A DNA stretch of 64,000 nucleotides from Eisenbergiella tayi (GCF_001881565.1 NZ_MPDJ01000006.1:1-64000); one strand, 5' to 3'; positions 34,585-43,403 are shown, numbered from the stretch's first letter. Program-made: numbers and translations. Notes: generated by a model from the sequence alone, not told the origin.

Positions 34585-35793
34585 ATGGCAAAGAAAAATA
34601 GAAGTGTTCCGCAGTACGGAACTGTTATGAGAAAAGGAATCCTATATTACAGAACACGGATTCAGGATGCGGATGGCAAGCAGGTCAGCTTGTATGCGAC
34701 CACTTGTGAAGAACTATATGAAAAACAGCAGGCAGCAAAAAAGCAGGTCGAGGAGATTGTTTTTCGCCGAAAGCATCCGACGGTTGCTGAATATTGTGAG
34801 AAATGGCTGCTGATGCAATCAGCAAAGGTATCTTCAGCTACGATGAAAGCATATACCTCTGACATGAGGAATTATATCATTAAGCCTTTGGGGGATATGT
34901 ATATGGAGGAAGTAACCGCAGATGATATTCGTCTGGCGCTTGTGCCGCTGACCAACAAATCGGAGGGGTTATACAATACGGTAAATATGCTCATTAAATG
35001 TATTTTTTACTCGGCAGAGCGTAGTGAGCTGATCACTTATAATCCCTGTGTAGGAATATCTGCAAAGGGCGGAAAGCCAACGAAGAAGAAAGACGCATTA
35101 ACCGACCAGCAGGTTGAGGTGTTATTGGATACAGTCAAGGGGCTGCCACCCTATTTGTTCATTATGATTTGCTTGTATTCTGGGCTTCGCCGGGAGGAGG
35201 CACTTGGATTGCACTGGGATTGTGTGTTTCTGGATGCACCTACTCCGTATATATCCGTGCGGAGAGCATGGCGGTCAGAGCATAACAGACCCGTGGTTTC
35301 TACGGTGCTAAAGACCCCGGCAGCAAAAAGGGATATTCCGATACCGAAGTGCTTGGTAGATTGTCTGCGAGAAGCGAAAGAAAATTCTATATCAGATTAT
35401 GTGATCGCTGACAGCAAAGGAGAGCCGCTTGCATATTCACAGTTTCAGAGGGTATGGCAGTATGTAGTTGTCCGTTCCACTAAGCCCCGGAACTACTATA
35501 AGTATGTAAATGGGGAGAGTATCAAATATACGGTTACTCCAACGCTGGGCATGACACAGAAGAACCAACCCAAAATCAAATACACGATAGATTTTGATGT
35601 GACACCACATCAGCTGCGGCACACTTACATTACCAATCTTCTCTATGCGGGAGTGAATCCTAAGACGGTTCAGTACCTTGCAGGGCATGAAAACAGCAAA
35701 ACAACTATGGACATCTATGCAAAGGTAAAGTACAATAAGCCTGAGGAGTTATTTGAGGTGGTAAATGATGCGCTACATCAGAGGGGCTTCTGA
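34585..35793 (+). CDS. Tyrosine integrase 2, diverged tandem copy
   Basis: This 402-residue recombinase starts at ATG 34585 behind AAGAAAGGAAAAAC. It aligns with integrase 1 over its whole length, with both proteins sharing PTVAEYCEKWLLMQS, VTPHQLRHTYITNL and TMDIYAKVKYN, but many positions differ. The catalytic R (GLRREEAL), HQLRH, GHENS and Y (MDIYAKV) are all present, so it looks active. It has no excisionase of its own. It is either a second recombinase of this ICE or the residue of another element at the same site. Confidence 0.88.
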   Translation: MAKKNRSVPQYGTVMRKGILYYRTRIQDADGKQVSLYATTCEELYEKQQAAKKQVEEIVFRRKHPTVAEYCEKWLLMQSAKVSSATMKAYTSDMRNYIIKPLGDMYMEEVTADDIRLALVPLTNKSEGLYNTVNMLIKCIFYSAERSELITYNPCVGISAKGGKPTKKKDALTDQQVEVLLDTVKGLPPYLFIMICLYSGLRREEALGLHWDCVFLDAPTPYISVRRAWRSEHNRPVVSTVLKTPAAKRDIPIPKCLVDCLREAKENSISDYVIADSKGEPLAYSQFQRVWQYVVVRSTKPRNYYKYVNGESIKYTVTPTLGMTQKNQPKIKYTIDFDVTPHQLRHTYITNLLYAGVNPKTVQYLAGHENSKTTMDIYAKVKYNKPEELFEVVNDALHQRGF

Positions 35794-35966
35794 TTGAAAA
35801 AACACCTATTTTTGTGGTTAAGGAATAGGACAACCGAGAACCGAAAGGGCAAAAAAGCCTAGAATATCAAGGAAAAACGGCAATCAAAGAATTTCAATAC
35901 GGTCTCAAGGCAGCGCGTCGTGCTCCTCAGTTCTCCAAGAGATAATCATTTGCATATATGCAATGG

Positions 35967-35999
35967 AAACCCACAAACTTCAGGTTTGTGGGTTTTTTT
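35967..35999 (+). terminator. Perfect 12-bp terminator at the ICE/chromosome boundary
   Basis: AAACCCACAAAC (35967-35978) pairs perfectly with GTTTGTGGGTTT (35984-35995) around TTCAG, with a T-run to 35999. The gap 35794-36090 has no gene; the element end is somewhere in it. Confidence 0.85.
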
Positions 36000-36090
36000 G
36001 AAGTTATTCTGATGGTATTATGTATCGCAGAACAGTATAATAAAAGAAAGTTTATTATGATGATTTTTGCGGGATGAGGTGTGATAATTT

Positions 36091-36828
36091 TTGGATTTGA
36101 TAAATGGAGTTTCCGATATTTTTGATGAAGAACAGCTTCTGATGAGTGAATGGGAAAAGCGATGGAAGGAATGTCATATAGAATATCCATATTTTAATCA
36201 GGATGGCATCGTCAGCTATGAAAAATGGTCACAATTGCCTGAAGGAAAGCACATACTTGTAATTTTGAAAGAAACAGATGCGCTGGAAGGCAGCCTTGCT
36301 GAATTCCTTCGGAATGGGGGCAGTGATACCTATTATCGTACCTGGAACAATGTAGCCCGATGGACAAGAATGATTTTGGACGGGATTTATCTGGAACGGG
36401 TTGACCGGGAATTACTTGATAATTCCATAAAAGAGATTGCTGCCATAAACCTGAAAAAATATGCTGGAGGTGCCAGGGCAAATAACCGTGAAGTGAAGAA
36501 AATAGCTTTGGAAGATGTTGATTTATTACGACGGCAGGTAAGGCTGTATCAGCCGGATATCATCCTGACAGGAGGCTGGGGAATGGTTTCAGATTTCCTG
36601 CATGATCATATTTTGGAAGAAGATCGTGCATGGTACGATCCACGAAAACGTAAAGATCGGGAACGGGAGCCGGATTTATGGTATTTCCGGACTGATAAAG
36701 TGTGCGAGGGGAAATCAACTCTTGTGATCAGTATGCCGCATCCGAACCGGGCTGCGAAGAAATGGACGCTGGAGCTGCAGAAGGTGCTTTGGAAAGAAGA
36801 AATACTAGCGAAAGCAATGAAAGGTTGA
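36091..36828 (+). CDS. Uncharacterised protein, uracil-DNA-glycosylase-like outline
   Basis: This 245-residue protein starts at TTG 36091 behind GATGAGGTG; ATG 36142 is a possible later start. I do not recognise a named family. The order of motifs (HILVILKETD near 53, NNVARWTRM near 88, AINLKKYAGGARAN near 112, PDIILTGGWG near 153, SMPHPNRAAKKW near 225) recalls the uracil-DNA-glycosylase superfamily, where an early acid and a late HP motif flank the pocket. No enzymatic claim is made. It directly precedes a small NIF3/CutA-like gene. Confidence 0.6.
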   Translation: MDLINGVSDIFDEEQLLMSEWEKRWKECHIEYPYFNQDGIVSYEKWSQLPEGKHILVILKETDALEGSLAEFLRNGGSDTYYRTWNNVARWTRMILDGIYLERVDRELLDNSIKEIAAINLKKYAGGARANNREVKKIALEDVDLLRRQVRLYQPDIILTGGWGMVSDFLHDHILEEDRAWYDPRKRKDREREPDLWYFRTDKVCEGKSTLVISMPHPNRAAKKWTLELQKVLWKEEILAKAMKG

Positions 36829-36836
36829 TAATAGAT

Positions 36837-37178
36837 ATGGATTTAAGCAACATCACACAGGTAAAACTGGAAATTTATACACCGGCAGAATATATTGTTG
36901 CATTGCGGGATTCCCTTACAGCATTGGGAGCCTGCAAAATCGGCAGCTATGATCATGTGATCTCCTGGCAGGAAACAAAAGGCTGTTGGAGACCGCTGGA
37001 GGACAGCAATCCGTTTCAGGGTGAAAAGGGCAGTGTTTGTACAGGGGAAGAAGTAAAGCTGGAGGTACGCTGCCCGGTCGGACTTGTTTCAGAAGCTCAA
37101 AAGGTCATCAGGGAAATCCATCCTTATGAAGAACCGGTTATAAATATAATTCCCCTTATCAATGACTGGTTTGAATAA
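36837..37178 (+). CDS. Stand-alone NIF3/YqfO insert-like (CutA-like) protein
   Basis: I chose ATG 36837 (113 residues, MDLSNITQVKLEIYTPAEY); a TTG at 36825 overlaps the previous stop and is possible. The order VKLEIYTP, GSYDHVISW, GCWRPLEDSNPF and HPYEEPVINIIPL is that of the PII/CutA-like insert found inside NIF3-family proteins such as YqfO, here alone. Function unknown. It sits eight bases after the gene at 36091 and before a lysR gene. Confidence 0.68.
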   Translation: MDLSNITQVKLEIYTPAEYIVALRDSLTALGACKIGSYDHVISWQETKGCWRPLEDSNPFQGEKGSVCTGEEVKLEVRCPVGLVSEAQKVIREIHPYEEPVINIIPLINDWFE

Positions 37179-37262
37179 GCGCGGATTTTATTCCTCAAGA
37201 AAAGATACCCGGCAAAAATATGAAAAAACAAGACGGACAGAGCACCGGCGGAGGAAAAAGAC

Positions 37263-38168
37263 ATGACACTTCAACAATTAAGATATGTGATAATGACAGC
37301 GGACTGTGGTTCCATGAATGAGGCGGCTAAACGTCTGTTCATTTCCCAGCCCAGCCTGTCGGGAACCATAAAGGAGCTGGAGGAGGAAATCGGGCTGGAT
37401 ATTTTCCTGCGCTCCAACAGAGGAATTGTGATCACGCCGGAAGGGGAAGAATTCCTGGGTTACGCAAGACAGGTGGCGGAGCAGTACCGTCTGCTCACCG
37501 ATAAATATCTGGATAAGGAATCCAAGAAAAAATTCAGTGTTTCCATGCAGCATTATACATTTGCTGTAAAGGCCTTTGTGGAGATGGTGAAAAAAGTGGG
37601 AATGGATCAATACGAATTCGCCATCCATGAAACCAAAACCCATGAGGTGATTGAGAATGTTAGAAATTTCCGCAGTGAAATAGGAATTCTGTATCTGAAT
37701 GATTTTAATGAACAGGTGATGAGTAAGCTGCTGCGGGAAAACAGTCTGGAATTTACGGAACTATTCCAATGTGATACGTATGTTTATTTATGGAGCGGCC
37801 ATCCTCTCTCAGGAGAACCTGTTATTTCCATGGATCAGCTGGAGGAGTATCCCTGTCTTGCGTTTGATCAGGGAAAAAACAATTCCTTTTATCTGGCAGA
37901 AGAAATGAAGAGCACATATGAATACAAGAAAATAATAAAGGCCGATGACAGGGCTACTCTCCTGAACCTGATGGTCGGGCTGAATGCCTATACCCTTTGC
38001 TCCGGCATTATCTGTGAGGAACTGAACGGAGCCGATTACAAAGCGGTGCCCCTTGCGGAAAGCGAGAAAATGAGGATTGGCTATATCCGCAGAAAAGGAG
38101 CCGGAATCAGCCGCATCGGCAGGGTATATATTGAAGAACTGCTGGCTTATAAGGATAGACTGCTATAG
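37263..38168 (+). CDS. LysR-family regulator upstream of methionine-type operon
   Basis: This 301-residue protein starts at ATG 37263 behind GGCGGAGGAAAAA. The HTH spans about 3-60 (CGSMNEAAKRLFISQPSLSG) and the effector domain about 90-295. It is on the same strand as, and just upstream of, the Met-rich leader and metN operon. An imperfect dyad at 38185-38203 next to the operon promoter could be its site. LysR proteins often control sulfur amino acid uptake in Firmicutes, so this is the likely local regulator. Confidence 0.85.
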   Translation: MTLQQLRYVIMTADCGSMNEAAKRLFISQPSLSGTIKELEEEIGLDIFLRSNRGIVITPEGEEFLGYARQVAEQYRLLTDKYLDKESKKKFSVSMQHYTFAVKAFVEMVKKVGMDQYEFAIHETKTHEVIENVRNFRSEIGILYLNDFNEQVMSKLLRENSLEFTELFQCDTYVYLWSGHPLSGEPVISMDQLEEYPCLAFDQGKNNSFYLAEEMKSTYEYKKIIKADDRATLLNLMVGLNAYTLCSGIICEELNGADYKAVPLAESEKMRIGYIRRKGAGISRIGRVYIEELLAYKDRLL

Positions 38169-38184
38169 GTTTAGCCTATAACGG

Positions 38185-38203
38185 AATATTGGTTTTCCAT
38201 ATT
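38185..38203. promoter_or_regulatory. Candidate LysR operator
   Basis: The imperfect dyad AATATTGG (38185-38192) / CCATATT (38197-38203) lies immediately before and into the -35 box of the metN operon promoter. Confidence 0.4.
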
Positions 38204-38231
38204 AACACTTATTTGTATGGGCTGTTATAAT
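38202..38231 (+). promoter_or_regulatory. Promoter of the methionine-type operon
   Basis: TTAACA (38202-38207), an 18-base spacer and TATAAT (38226-38231). Transcription would begin near 38238, about 95 bases before the leader peptide. Confidence 0.6.
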
Positions 38232-38331
38232 AACAGCATAAGGCCGGCACGAGAAAAATTGAACGTAGAGCAACCGGTCTATGCTGCCTTATTGATACAG
38301 GAAGAATGAAGAAAGGATAAGGGAACAGATT

Positions 38332-38451
38332 ATGCGAGCAGATAGTTTTGTTATGAATATGGTGAATATGGGATGTATGGGCATGTGCAGGATGGAAGGC
38401 ATGCTTAATAAAGTGCGCATGAAAACGGCCGTACGCAGGTATGGAGGCTGA
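38332..38451 (+). CDS. Methionine-rich 39-residue leader peptide
   Basis: ATG 38332 follows AAGGGA (38319-38324) and encodes 39 residues, of which nine are methionine and two cysteine, packed into MNMVNMGCMGMCRMEGM. It lies between an operon promoter and a terminator hairpin (38483-38523) in front of metN. Leader peptides rich in one amino acid act as sensors of that charged tRNA through ribosome stalling, as in trp and his operons. I infer methionine (perhaps cysteine) attenuation of the transporter operon. Confidence 0.6.
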   Translation: MRADSFVMNMVNMGCMGMCRMEGMLNKVRMKTAVRRYGG

Positions 38452-38482
38452 GTTTTCCCTTATGTGAACGGATAAAACAGGG

Positions 38483-38523
38483 ACAGCGGATGCGCAGATA
38501 AAAAGTGCAGCCGCTGTTTTTTT
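38483..38523 (+). terminator. Attenuator-type terminator before metN-like gene
   Basis: ACAGCGG-A-TGC (38483-38493) pairs with GCA-G-CCGCTGT (38507-38517), followed by seven T. It is placed between the Met-rich leader and the first transporter gene, so it must be bypassed for operon expression. Confidence 0.75.
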
Positions 38524-38557
38524 GTACATTTGATTGTCAGTCAGAAAGGAGCCATAC

Positions 38558-39601
38558 ATGATTCGCTTTGAGAATGTCAGCAAAACCTTCCGCGGAAACG
38601 GAAAGCAGGTAGAGGCCGTTAAGGAGGTAAGCCTGCATATAAAAAAAGGAGAAATCTTCGGCATAATCGGATATTCAGGGGCCGGAAAATCCACGCTGGT
38701 CAGGTGCATTAACCTGCTGGAACGACCTGATCAGGGACGGATATGGATCGGGGATACGGAAATCACCATCCTTAAAGGGAAATCACTGAGGAAACAGCGC
38801 AGAAAGATCGGGATGATATTCCAGCAGTTCCATTTATTCGCATCCCGTAATGTATATGAAAATGTGGCATATCCGCTGAAACACCAGGGATTGACCAGAC
38901 AGGAGATAAAGAAGAGGGTGGAAGAGCTTTTGAACCTGGTGGGCCTGGAGGATAAGGCCTCAGCCTATCCCTCACAGCTTTCCGGAGGGCAGAAGCAGAG
39001 AGCAGCCATCGCCAGGGCGCTTGCAAACGAGCCGGATATCCTGCTTTGCGACGAAGCCACCAGCGCGCTGGATCCCAAGACCACCACGGCAATCCTGCGG
39101 CTGCTTCAGGAGGTTAACCGTAAGCTGGGGGTCACCATTGTGGTTATCACTCATGAAATGCAGGTAGTGAAGGAGATCTGCGGCAGGGTGGCGGTCATGG
39201 AAGGCGGCAGCGTCGTAGAGGAGGGAGAGGTTTTTGATATCTTTTCCAACCCTCATGAGAAAATCACCGGGGATTTTGTAAACAACGCTTCCAATCTTTC
39301 CAGAATCTATACTTACCTGGAAGAAAAAGCGGAAATTATCCGTTTGAATAAAGGGGAATGTATCCTGCGTCTGCACTATCTGCATAAAAATACATCGGAA
39401 GCGCTGGTGTCACAAATATCCAGGGATTTTTCCCTGAATGTAAATATTATATTCGGAAATATAGAACTGATTGGTGAGAATCCCATAGGCGGGCTGGTTG
39501 CCATTGTAAGCGGAAGCGGAGAAAATATCAGGCGTGCAGTGGATTTCCTGCGGGAGAAAAAAGTAGGAGTGGAGGTATTGGCGGATGCAAGAGTTTCTTA
39601 A
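38558..39601 (+). CDS. metN: MetN-like methionine ABC transporter ATPase
   Basis: I chose ATG 38558 (347 residues) because AGAAAGGAG lies at 38543-38551. The ATPase domain has Walker A GYSGAGKST (about 38-46), signature LSGGQKQRAAIA and Walker B LLCDEATSALDPK. The C-terminal part (about 265-345) is the NIL regulatory domain of methionine importers, which senses internal methionine. It overlaps metI by 17 bases. Together with MetI and MetQ it forms a complete importer for methionine or a close relative. Confidence 0.87.
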   Translation: MIRFENVSKTFRGNGKQVEAVKEVSLHIKKGEIFGIIGYSGAGKSTLVRCINLLERPDQGRIWIGDTEITILKGKSLRKQRRKIGMIFQQFHLFASRNVYENVAYPLKHQGLTRQEIKKRVEELLNLVGLEDKASAYPSQLSGGQKQRAAIARALANEPDILLCDEATSALDPKTTTAILRLLQEVNRKLGVTIVVITHEMQVVKEICGRVAVMEGGSVVEEGEVFDIFSNPHEKITGDFVNNASNLSRIYTYLEEKAEIIRLNKGECILRLHYLHKNTSEALVSQISRDFSLNVNIIFGNIELIGENPIGGLVAIVSGSGENIRRAVDFLREKKVGVEVLADARVS

Positions 39602-40265
39602 TACATATTTTGGGAATGTGATGGCAAAGCTGCCGGATTTTTATGGAAGTATTCTGGATACCCTGCGCATGACAGGCCGGGCGGGGGCGATAGCCTTTGT
39701 GGGAGGGCTGTTTCTCGGTGTGGTGCTTACGGTAACGAAGGAGGGAGGTATTCTCCAGGCAAAGGCTCTTTATCAGGTGCTGGATAAAATCATTAACTTT
39801 TTCCGATCCATCCCATTTATTATCCTTCTGGCCGCACTGATTCCGCTGACGAGACTGATTTCAGGGACGGCCATCGGGGTGGAGGGAGCCATTGTACCGC
39901 TGGTATGCGGCACGATTCCTTTTTTTGCAAGGCAGATAGAATCGGCCCTGGCAGAAATGGATCCGGGGCTTGTGGAAGCGGCCCTGTCCATGGGGAGCAG
40001 TCCCGTGGAGATCATTTTCCGGGTATATCTGAAGGAATGCATTCCGGGAATTGTCCGTGCGGTCACGATTACCGCAATCAGCCTTATCGGCCTGACGGCC
40101 ATGGCAGGGGCGGTGGGAGCAGGAGGCCTGGGGGATTTTGCCATACGTTTCGGCTATCAGAGAAACCAAACAGATGTGACGCTGGCATCCATCCTGGTAC
40201 TGGCCAGTCTGGTGAGCCTGATACAGCTGGCAGGGAATATGACGGCGAAGAAGCATACACATTGA
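39585..40265 (+). CDS. metI: MetI-like permease
   Basis: This 226-residue inner-membrane protein starts at ATG 39585 inside the metN end. It has five or six helices and the EAA loop as LVEAALSMGSSPVEIIFRV near 129-147; FFRSIPFIILLAALIP near 66 is a typical MetI segment. It pairs with the ATPase encoded just upstream and the lipoprotein at 41327. Confidence 0.87.
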   Translation: MQEFLNTYFGNVMAKLPDFYGSILDTLRMTGRAGAIAFVGGLFLGVVLTVTKEGGILQAKALYQVLDKIINFFRSIPFIILLAALIPLTRLISGTAIGVEGAIVPLVCGTIPFFARQIESALAEMDPGLVEAALSMGSSPVEIIFRVYLKECIPGIVRAVTITAISLIGLTAMAGAVGAGGLGDFAIRFGYQRNQTDVTLASILVLASLVSLIQLAGNMTAKKHTH

Positions 40266-40288
40266 TTTTAAGACAGGAGGAAGAAACG

Positions 40289-41290
40289 ATGAAACAAGCA
40301 GGAAAAGTAATCATTATAGGAGCGGGTCATGTGGGCTCCCACGCGGCTTATGCCCTCGCCTCCCAGGGGCTGGCCGGAAAAATAGTCTTGATTGATATCG
40401 ACAGGGAAAAAGCAGCGGCACAGGCGCTGGATATCGGGGATGCGGCGGCTTATCTGCCTTATCCGGTAAAAATAAAAGCGGGAGATTACACGGATGCAGG
40501 GGACGGGGATGTGATGGTAATTGCGGTGGGAACCAATCCGGATAAGGCAAAGGGAGAGACGAGAATGGATACGCTCGCGGCTACGGCGGCGATTATCAGG
40601 GATGTTGCAGAAGAAATCCGGCAGTCCGGTTTTCATGGAATACTGGTGAGCATTTCCAATCCTGCCGATGTGATCGCCCATTATCTGCAGTACCTGCTTT
40701 CCTGGCCTGCCGGTAAAATAATATCTACCGGAACCACCCTGGATTCCGCCAGACTCCGCAGGGTGACGGCAGAGGCGGTGGGAGTTTCCATAGAGGATGC
40801 GGAAGGCTATGCGTTGGGAGAGCATGGGGAAAGCCAGATCGCGGCCTGGTCAACGGTTTCCATACAGGGAAGGGCTCTTTCGGAGCTCAGAGAGGAAAAC
40901 AAGGGAAAATATGGCCGTATCGACTGGGAGTCACTGGCCGGAGAAGTCCGCGGAGGCGGCTGGACCATACTTGAGGGAAAAGGAAGTACGGAATTTGGCA
41001 TCGGAGCCGCGCTGGCAGAGGTGGTGAGGGCAGTCTGGGAGGATAAGGGTACCATTCTTCCCGTATCAACCCTGTTAAGCGGGGAATACGGGCAGCACGG
41101 TGTCTATGCTTCGGTTCCTGCTGTTCTGGGAAGAAAAGGTGTGAAGGAAGTAGTGGAACTGAAGCTGACGGAGGAAGAGAAGGAAAAATTCGGGGAATCC
41201 TGCAGGATTATGAGGGAAAACTTTGAACTGGCAGTGACATGGTATGAGAAAACACGGAAGGCCCGGAATGATGGAGCGGCTTCTGCATAG
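40289..41290 (+). CDS. L-lactate dehydrogenase-family 2-hydroxyacid dehydrogenase
   Basis: ATG 40289 (333 residues) follows GACAGGAGGAAG. The NAD-binding motif is IIGAGHVGSH (about 9-18), the catalytic histidine lies in GEHGES, and the substrate arginine pair in GETR and DSARLRR are kept. The specificity loop reads GTNPDKAKGETR, two residues longer than the usual GANQKPGETR of lactate dehydrogenases, as in enzymes that take bulkier 2-keto acids such as L-2-hydroxyisocaproate dehydrogenase. Its place inside a methionine importer operon beside an aminotransferase suggests reduction of an amino-acid-derived 2-keto acid. A plain lactate dehydrogenase is the alternative. Confidence 0.8.
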   Translation: MKQAGKVIIIGAGHVGSHAAYALASQGLAGKIVLIDIDREKAAAQALDIGDAAAYLPYPVKIKAGDYTDAGDGDVMVIAVGTNPDKAKGETRMDTLAATAAIIRDVAEEIRQSGFHGILVSISNPADVIAHYLQYLLSWPAGKIISTGTTLDSARLRRVTAEAVGVSIEDAEGYALGEHGESQIAAWSTVSIQGRALSELREENKGKYGRIDWESLAGEVRGGGWTILEGKGSTEFGIGAALAEVVRAVWEDKGTILPVSTLLSGEYGQHGVYASVPAVLGRKGVKEVVELKLTEEEKEKFGESCRIMRENFELAVTWYEKTRKARNDGAASA

Positions 41291-41326
41291 GAATCTGCGG
41301 CCCGGCCGCAGACAGGAGGAGAAATT

Positions 41327-42145
41327 ATGAAAAAGACAGCATTGGTTTTTTTGTGGATATTACTGGCGTCAGGCATATCGGCCTGTGGAAAACAGGTGTC
41401 AGCGGAGGAGGGCGGCAGTACTGTTACAATCGGAGTGGTGGGGGAAGCCCAGGAAATGTGGGATCCGGTAAAGGAAGAGCTTGCCAAGGAGGGGATAAAC
41501 CTTGAACTGGTTACATTTACGGATTATTCCACGCCAAACGCGGCTCTTGCAGGAGGCGAAATTGACTTAAATGCATTTCAGCATTATGCTTATCTGAATA
41601 AGGAAATAGAAAGCTATGGTTATGAAATCGAGGCAATCGGGGATACCTTTATTTCGGCTATGAATATTTATTCCCGGAATCTTACCGATGTGAGCCAGGT
41701 GCAAAGGGGCAGTAAGGTTGCTGTTCCCGGAGATGCCTCCAATGAAGGAAGAGCCCTGAAGGTACTGGAGGCAGCAGGCCTGATAGCTCTGGATAAGAAG
41801 GCGGGGGACAGCCCGGAGGCTGCGGATATTGTGGATAATCCTCTGCAGCTGGAGCTGGTGGAGGTAGATGCCGCTAATGTATGTGCGCTTCTTCCCGATG
41901 TGGCGATAGCTGTGGTAAACTGTAACTATGCCCTGGATAACGGGCTGAATCCCGGGAAGGATTCCATTTTTCAGGACAGTGTTGATATATATGAAGGAAA
42001 AAATTATGTGAATCTGATTGCGGCAGGTAAGGGAGAAGCGGATAATGAGGTGTATAAGCGGATTGTGGAAGCATATCAGACGGAAGCGGTAAAAGAGGTG
42101 TATAAGGAAGCCTTTAAAGGTTCTTACCTTCCGGCCTGGGAATAG
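41327..42145 (+). CDS. metQ: MetQ-like substrate-binding lipoprotein
   Basis: This 272-residue protein has a lipoprotein signal ending ISAC (C20) and the NlpA/MetQ fold: LVTFTDYSTPNAALAGGEID (about 64-83), DLNAFQHYAYL, and VAVPGDASNEGRAL near 127. The GACAGGAGGAG ribosome site lies at 41311-41321. It delivers methionine or a related ligand to the MetNI complex. The gene for a dehydrogenase separates it from metI, an unusual order. Confidence 0.88.
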   Translation: MKKTALVFLWILLASGISACGKQVSAEEGGSTVTIGVVGEAQEMWDPVKEELAKEGINLELVTFTDYSTPNAALAGGEIDLNAFQHYAYLNKEIESYGYEIEAIGDTFISAMNIYSRNLTDVSQVQRGSKVAVPGDASNEGRALKVLEAAGLIALDKKAGDSPEAADIVDNPLQLELVEVDAANVCALLPDVAIAVVNCNYALDNGLNPGKDSIFQDSVDIYEGKNYVNLIAAGKGEADNEVYKRIVEAYQTEAVKEVYKEAFKGSYLPAWE

Positions 42146-42230
42146 AAGTTCAGGGGAAGAGGACCGGAAATAAAGGGCTTTCCCGTATAAAAGATTACAG
42201 GTGTGCCGGTGCACACGGACAGGAGTGACG

Positions 42231-43403
42231 ATGAAAGAACTGAGCAGCAGGACAGCCGGATTTACGGATTCGGTGATCCGCAGGATGACGAGAATATCCA
42301 ACCGGTACGGGGCGGTTAATCTGTCCCAGGGTTTCCCGGATTTCGATCCGCCGGAGGCTGTTACGGACAGACTGGCACAGACGGCGAAGGAAGGCCCGCA
42401 TCAGTATGCATTGACCTGGGGCGCACAGAATTTCAGGGAGGCCCTGGCGGCAAAGCAGGAGCATTTTTCCGGGGTAAGAGTGGATCCGGAGGAGGAGATT
42501 GTCGTAACCTGCGGCAGTACGGAGGCCATGATGGCGGCTATGCTGGCGGTGACGAATCCGGGGGATAAGGTAATTATTTTTTCCCCGTTCTATGAGAATT
42601 ATGGGGCGGATACGATATTGGCGGGCGCGGAACCGATATATGTAGCGCTGAAGCCTCCTTCCTTTTCTTTCCATGTGGGAGAACTGGAACAGGCCTTCCG
42701 GCAGGGGGCGAAGGCGCTGATATTGTGTAATCCTTCCAATCCCTGCGGAAAGGTATTTTCCTATGGAGAGCTTCGGATTATCGCGGATCTGGCGGTGAAA
42801 TATGACGTCTATGTCATTACGGATGAGGTTTATGAGCATATTGTATATGAACCCTGTAAGCATACCTATCTCTCCTCGCTTCCGGGAATGAGCGAAAGGA
42901 CAATCATTTGCAGTTCCCTTTCCAAAACGTATTCTATTACAGGTTGGCGTCTGGGCTATGTGATCGCGGCGCCCCACATTGCCGGACGGATCAAAAAGGT
43001 ACATGATTTTCTTACGGTGGGAGCGGCAGCACCGCTGATGGAAGCGGCCGTTGTGGGGCTTGCTTTTCCGGATGAGTATTATTATGAGCTTCGCAGGCAT
43101 TATACCCACATGAAGGATTTGTTTATCGGCGGGCTGAAAGACCTGGGGCTTACCTTTACAGAGCCTCAGGGCGCCTATTATGTGCTGGTGGACGTCTCGG
43201 AATTCGGTGTGAGGGATGATGTGAGGTTTTGTGAATGGATGGCGGAAAAAGTGGGTGTGGGCGCGGTGCCTGGCTCCAGCTTTTTCCGGGAAGAGGTGCA
43301 TCATTTGATACGGCTCCATTTTGCCAAGAGGGACGATACCCTGTATGAAGCGCTGAACCGGCTGGAGGGCCTGAAGAAGAAATCGGAGTCCTATCGGGAC
43401 TGA
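42231..43403 (+). CDS. PLP-dependent aminotransferase, class I/II
   Basis: ATG 42231 (390 residues) follows ACAGGAGTGACG. The fold-type I motifs are clear: NLSQGFPDFDPP near 28, NPSNPCGKVF near 168, the PLP Asp in VITDEVYEHI, and the Schiff-base lysine in SSLSKTYSITGWRLGY near 233. The sequence belongs to the aspartate-aminotransferase fold group that includes methionine and aromatic aminotransferases. At the end of a metNI-dehydrogenase-metQ operon, it likely makes the 2-keto acid that the dehydrogenase reduces. The true substrate cannot be fixed from sequence. Confidence 0.85.
   Translation: MKELSSRTAGFTDSVIRRMTRISNRYGAVNLSQGFPDFDPPEAVTDRLAQTAKEGPHQYALTWGAQNFREALAAKQEHFSGVRVDPEEEIVVTCGSTEAMMAAMLAVTNPGDKVIIFSPFYENYGADTILAGAEPIYVALKPPSFSFHVGELEQAFRQGAKALILCNPSNPCGKVFSYGELRIIADLAVKYDVYVITDEVYEHIVYEPCKHTYLSSLPGMSERTIICSSLSKTYSITGWRLGYVIAAPHIAGRIKKVHDFLTVGAAAPLMEAAVVGLAFPDEYYYELRRHYTHMKDLFIGGLKDLGLTFTEPQGAYYVLVDVSEFGVRDDVRFCEWMAEKVGVGAVPGSSFFREEVHHLIRLHFAKRDDTLYEALNRLEGLKKKSESYRD

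Larger units (their letters stand above)
1..35999. mobile_element. Right-hand part of a Tn1549-like integrative conjugative element
   Basis: The stretch carries the gene order of a clostridial Tn1549/Tn916-family ICE: SNF2/methylase giant, DUF3848/3849 protein, MobC, CD1845-like membrane protein, relaxase, then XRE regulator, sigma factor, excisionase and tyrosine integrase. The left end and the type IV secretion genes would lie upstream of the window. The right end must fall between the second integrase (stop at 35793) and the first host-like gene (36091); I could not see attachment repeats, so 35999 is only the end of the last hairpin. An AT-richer cargo block occupies about 12540-31140. 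Confidence 0.8.

Noticed and set aside
42195..43319. 374-codon open frame opposite the aminotransferase
   Set aside because: The plus strand has all PLP enzyme motifs in frame; the antisense product is Arg/His-rich and unsupported.
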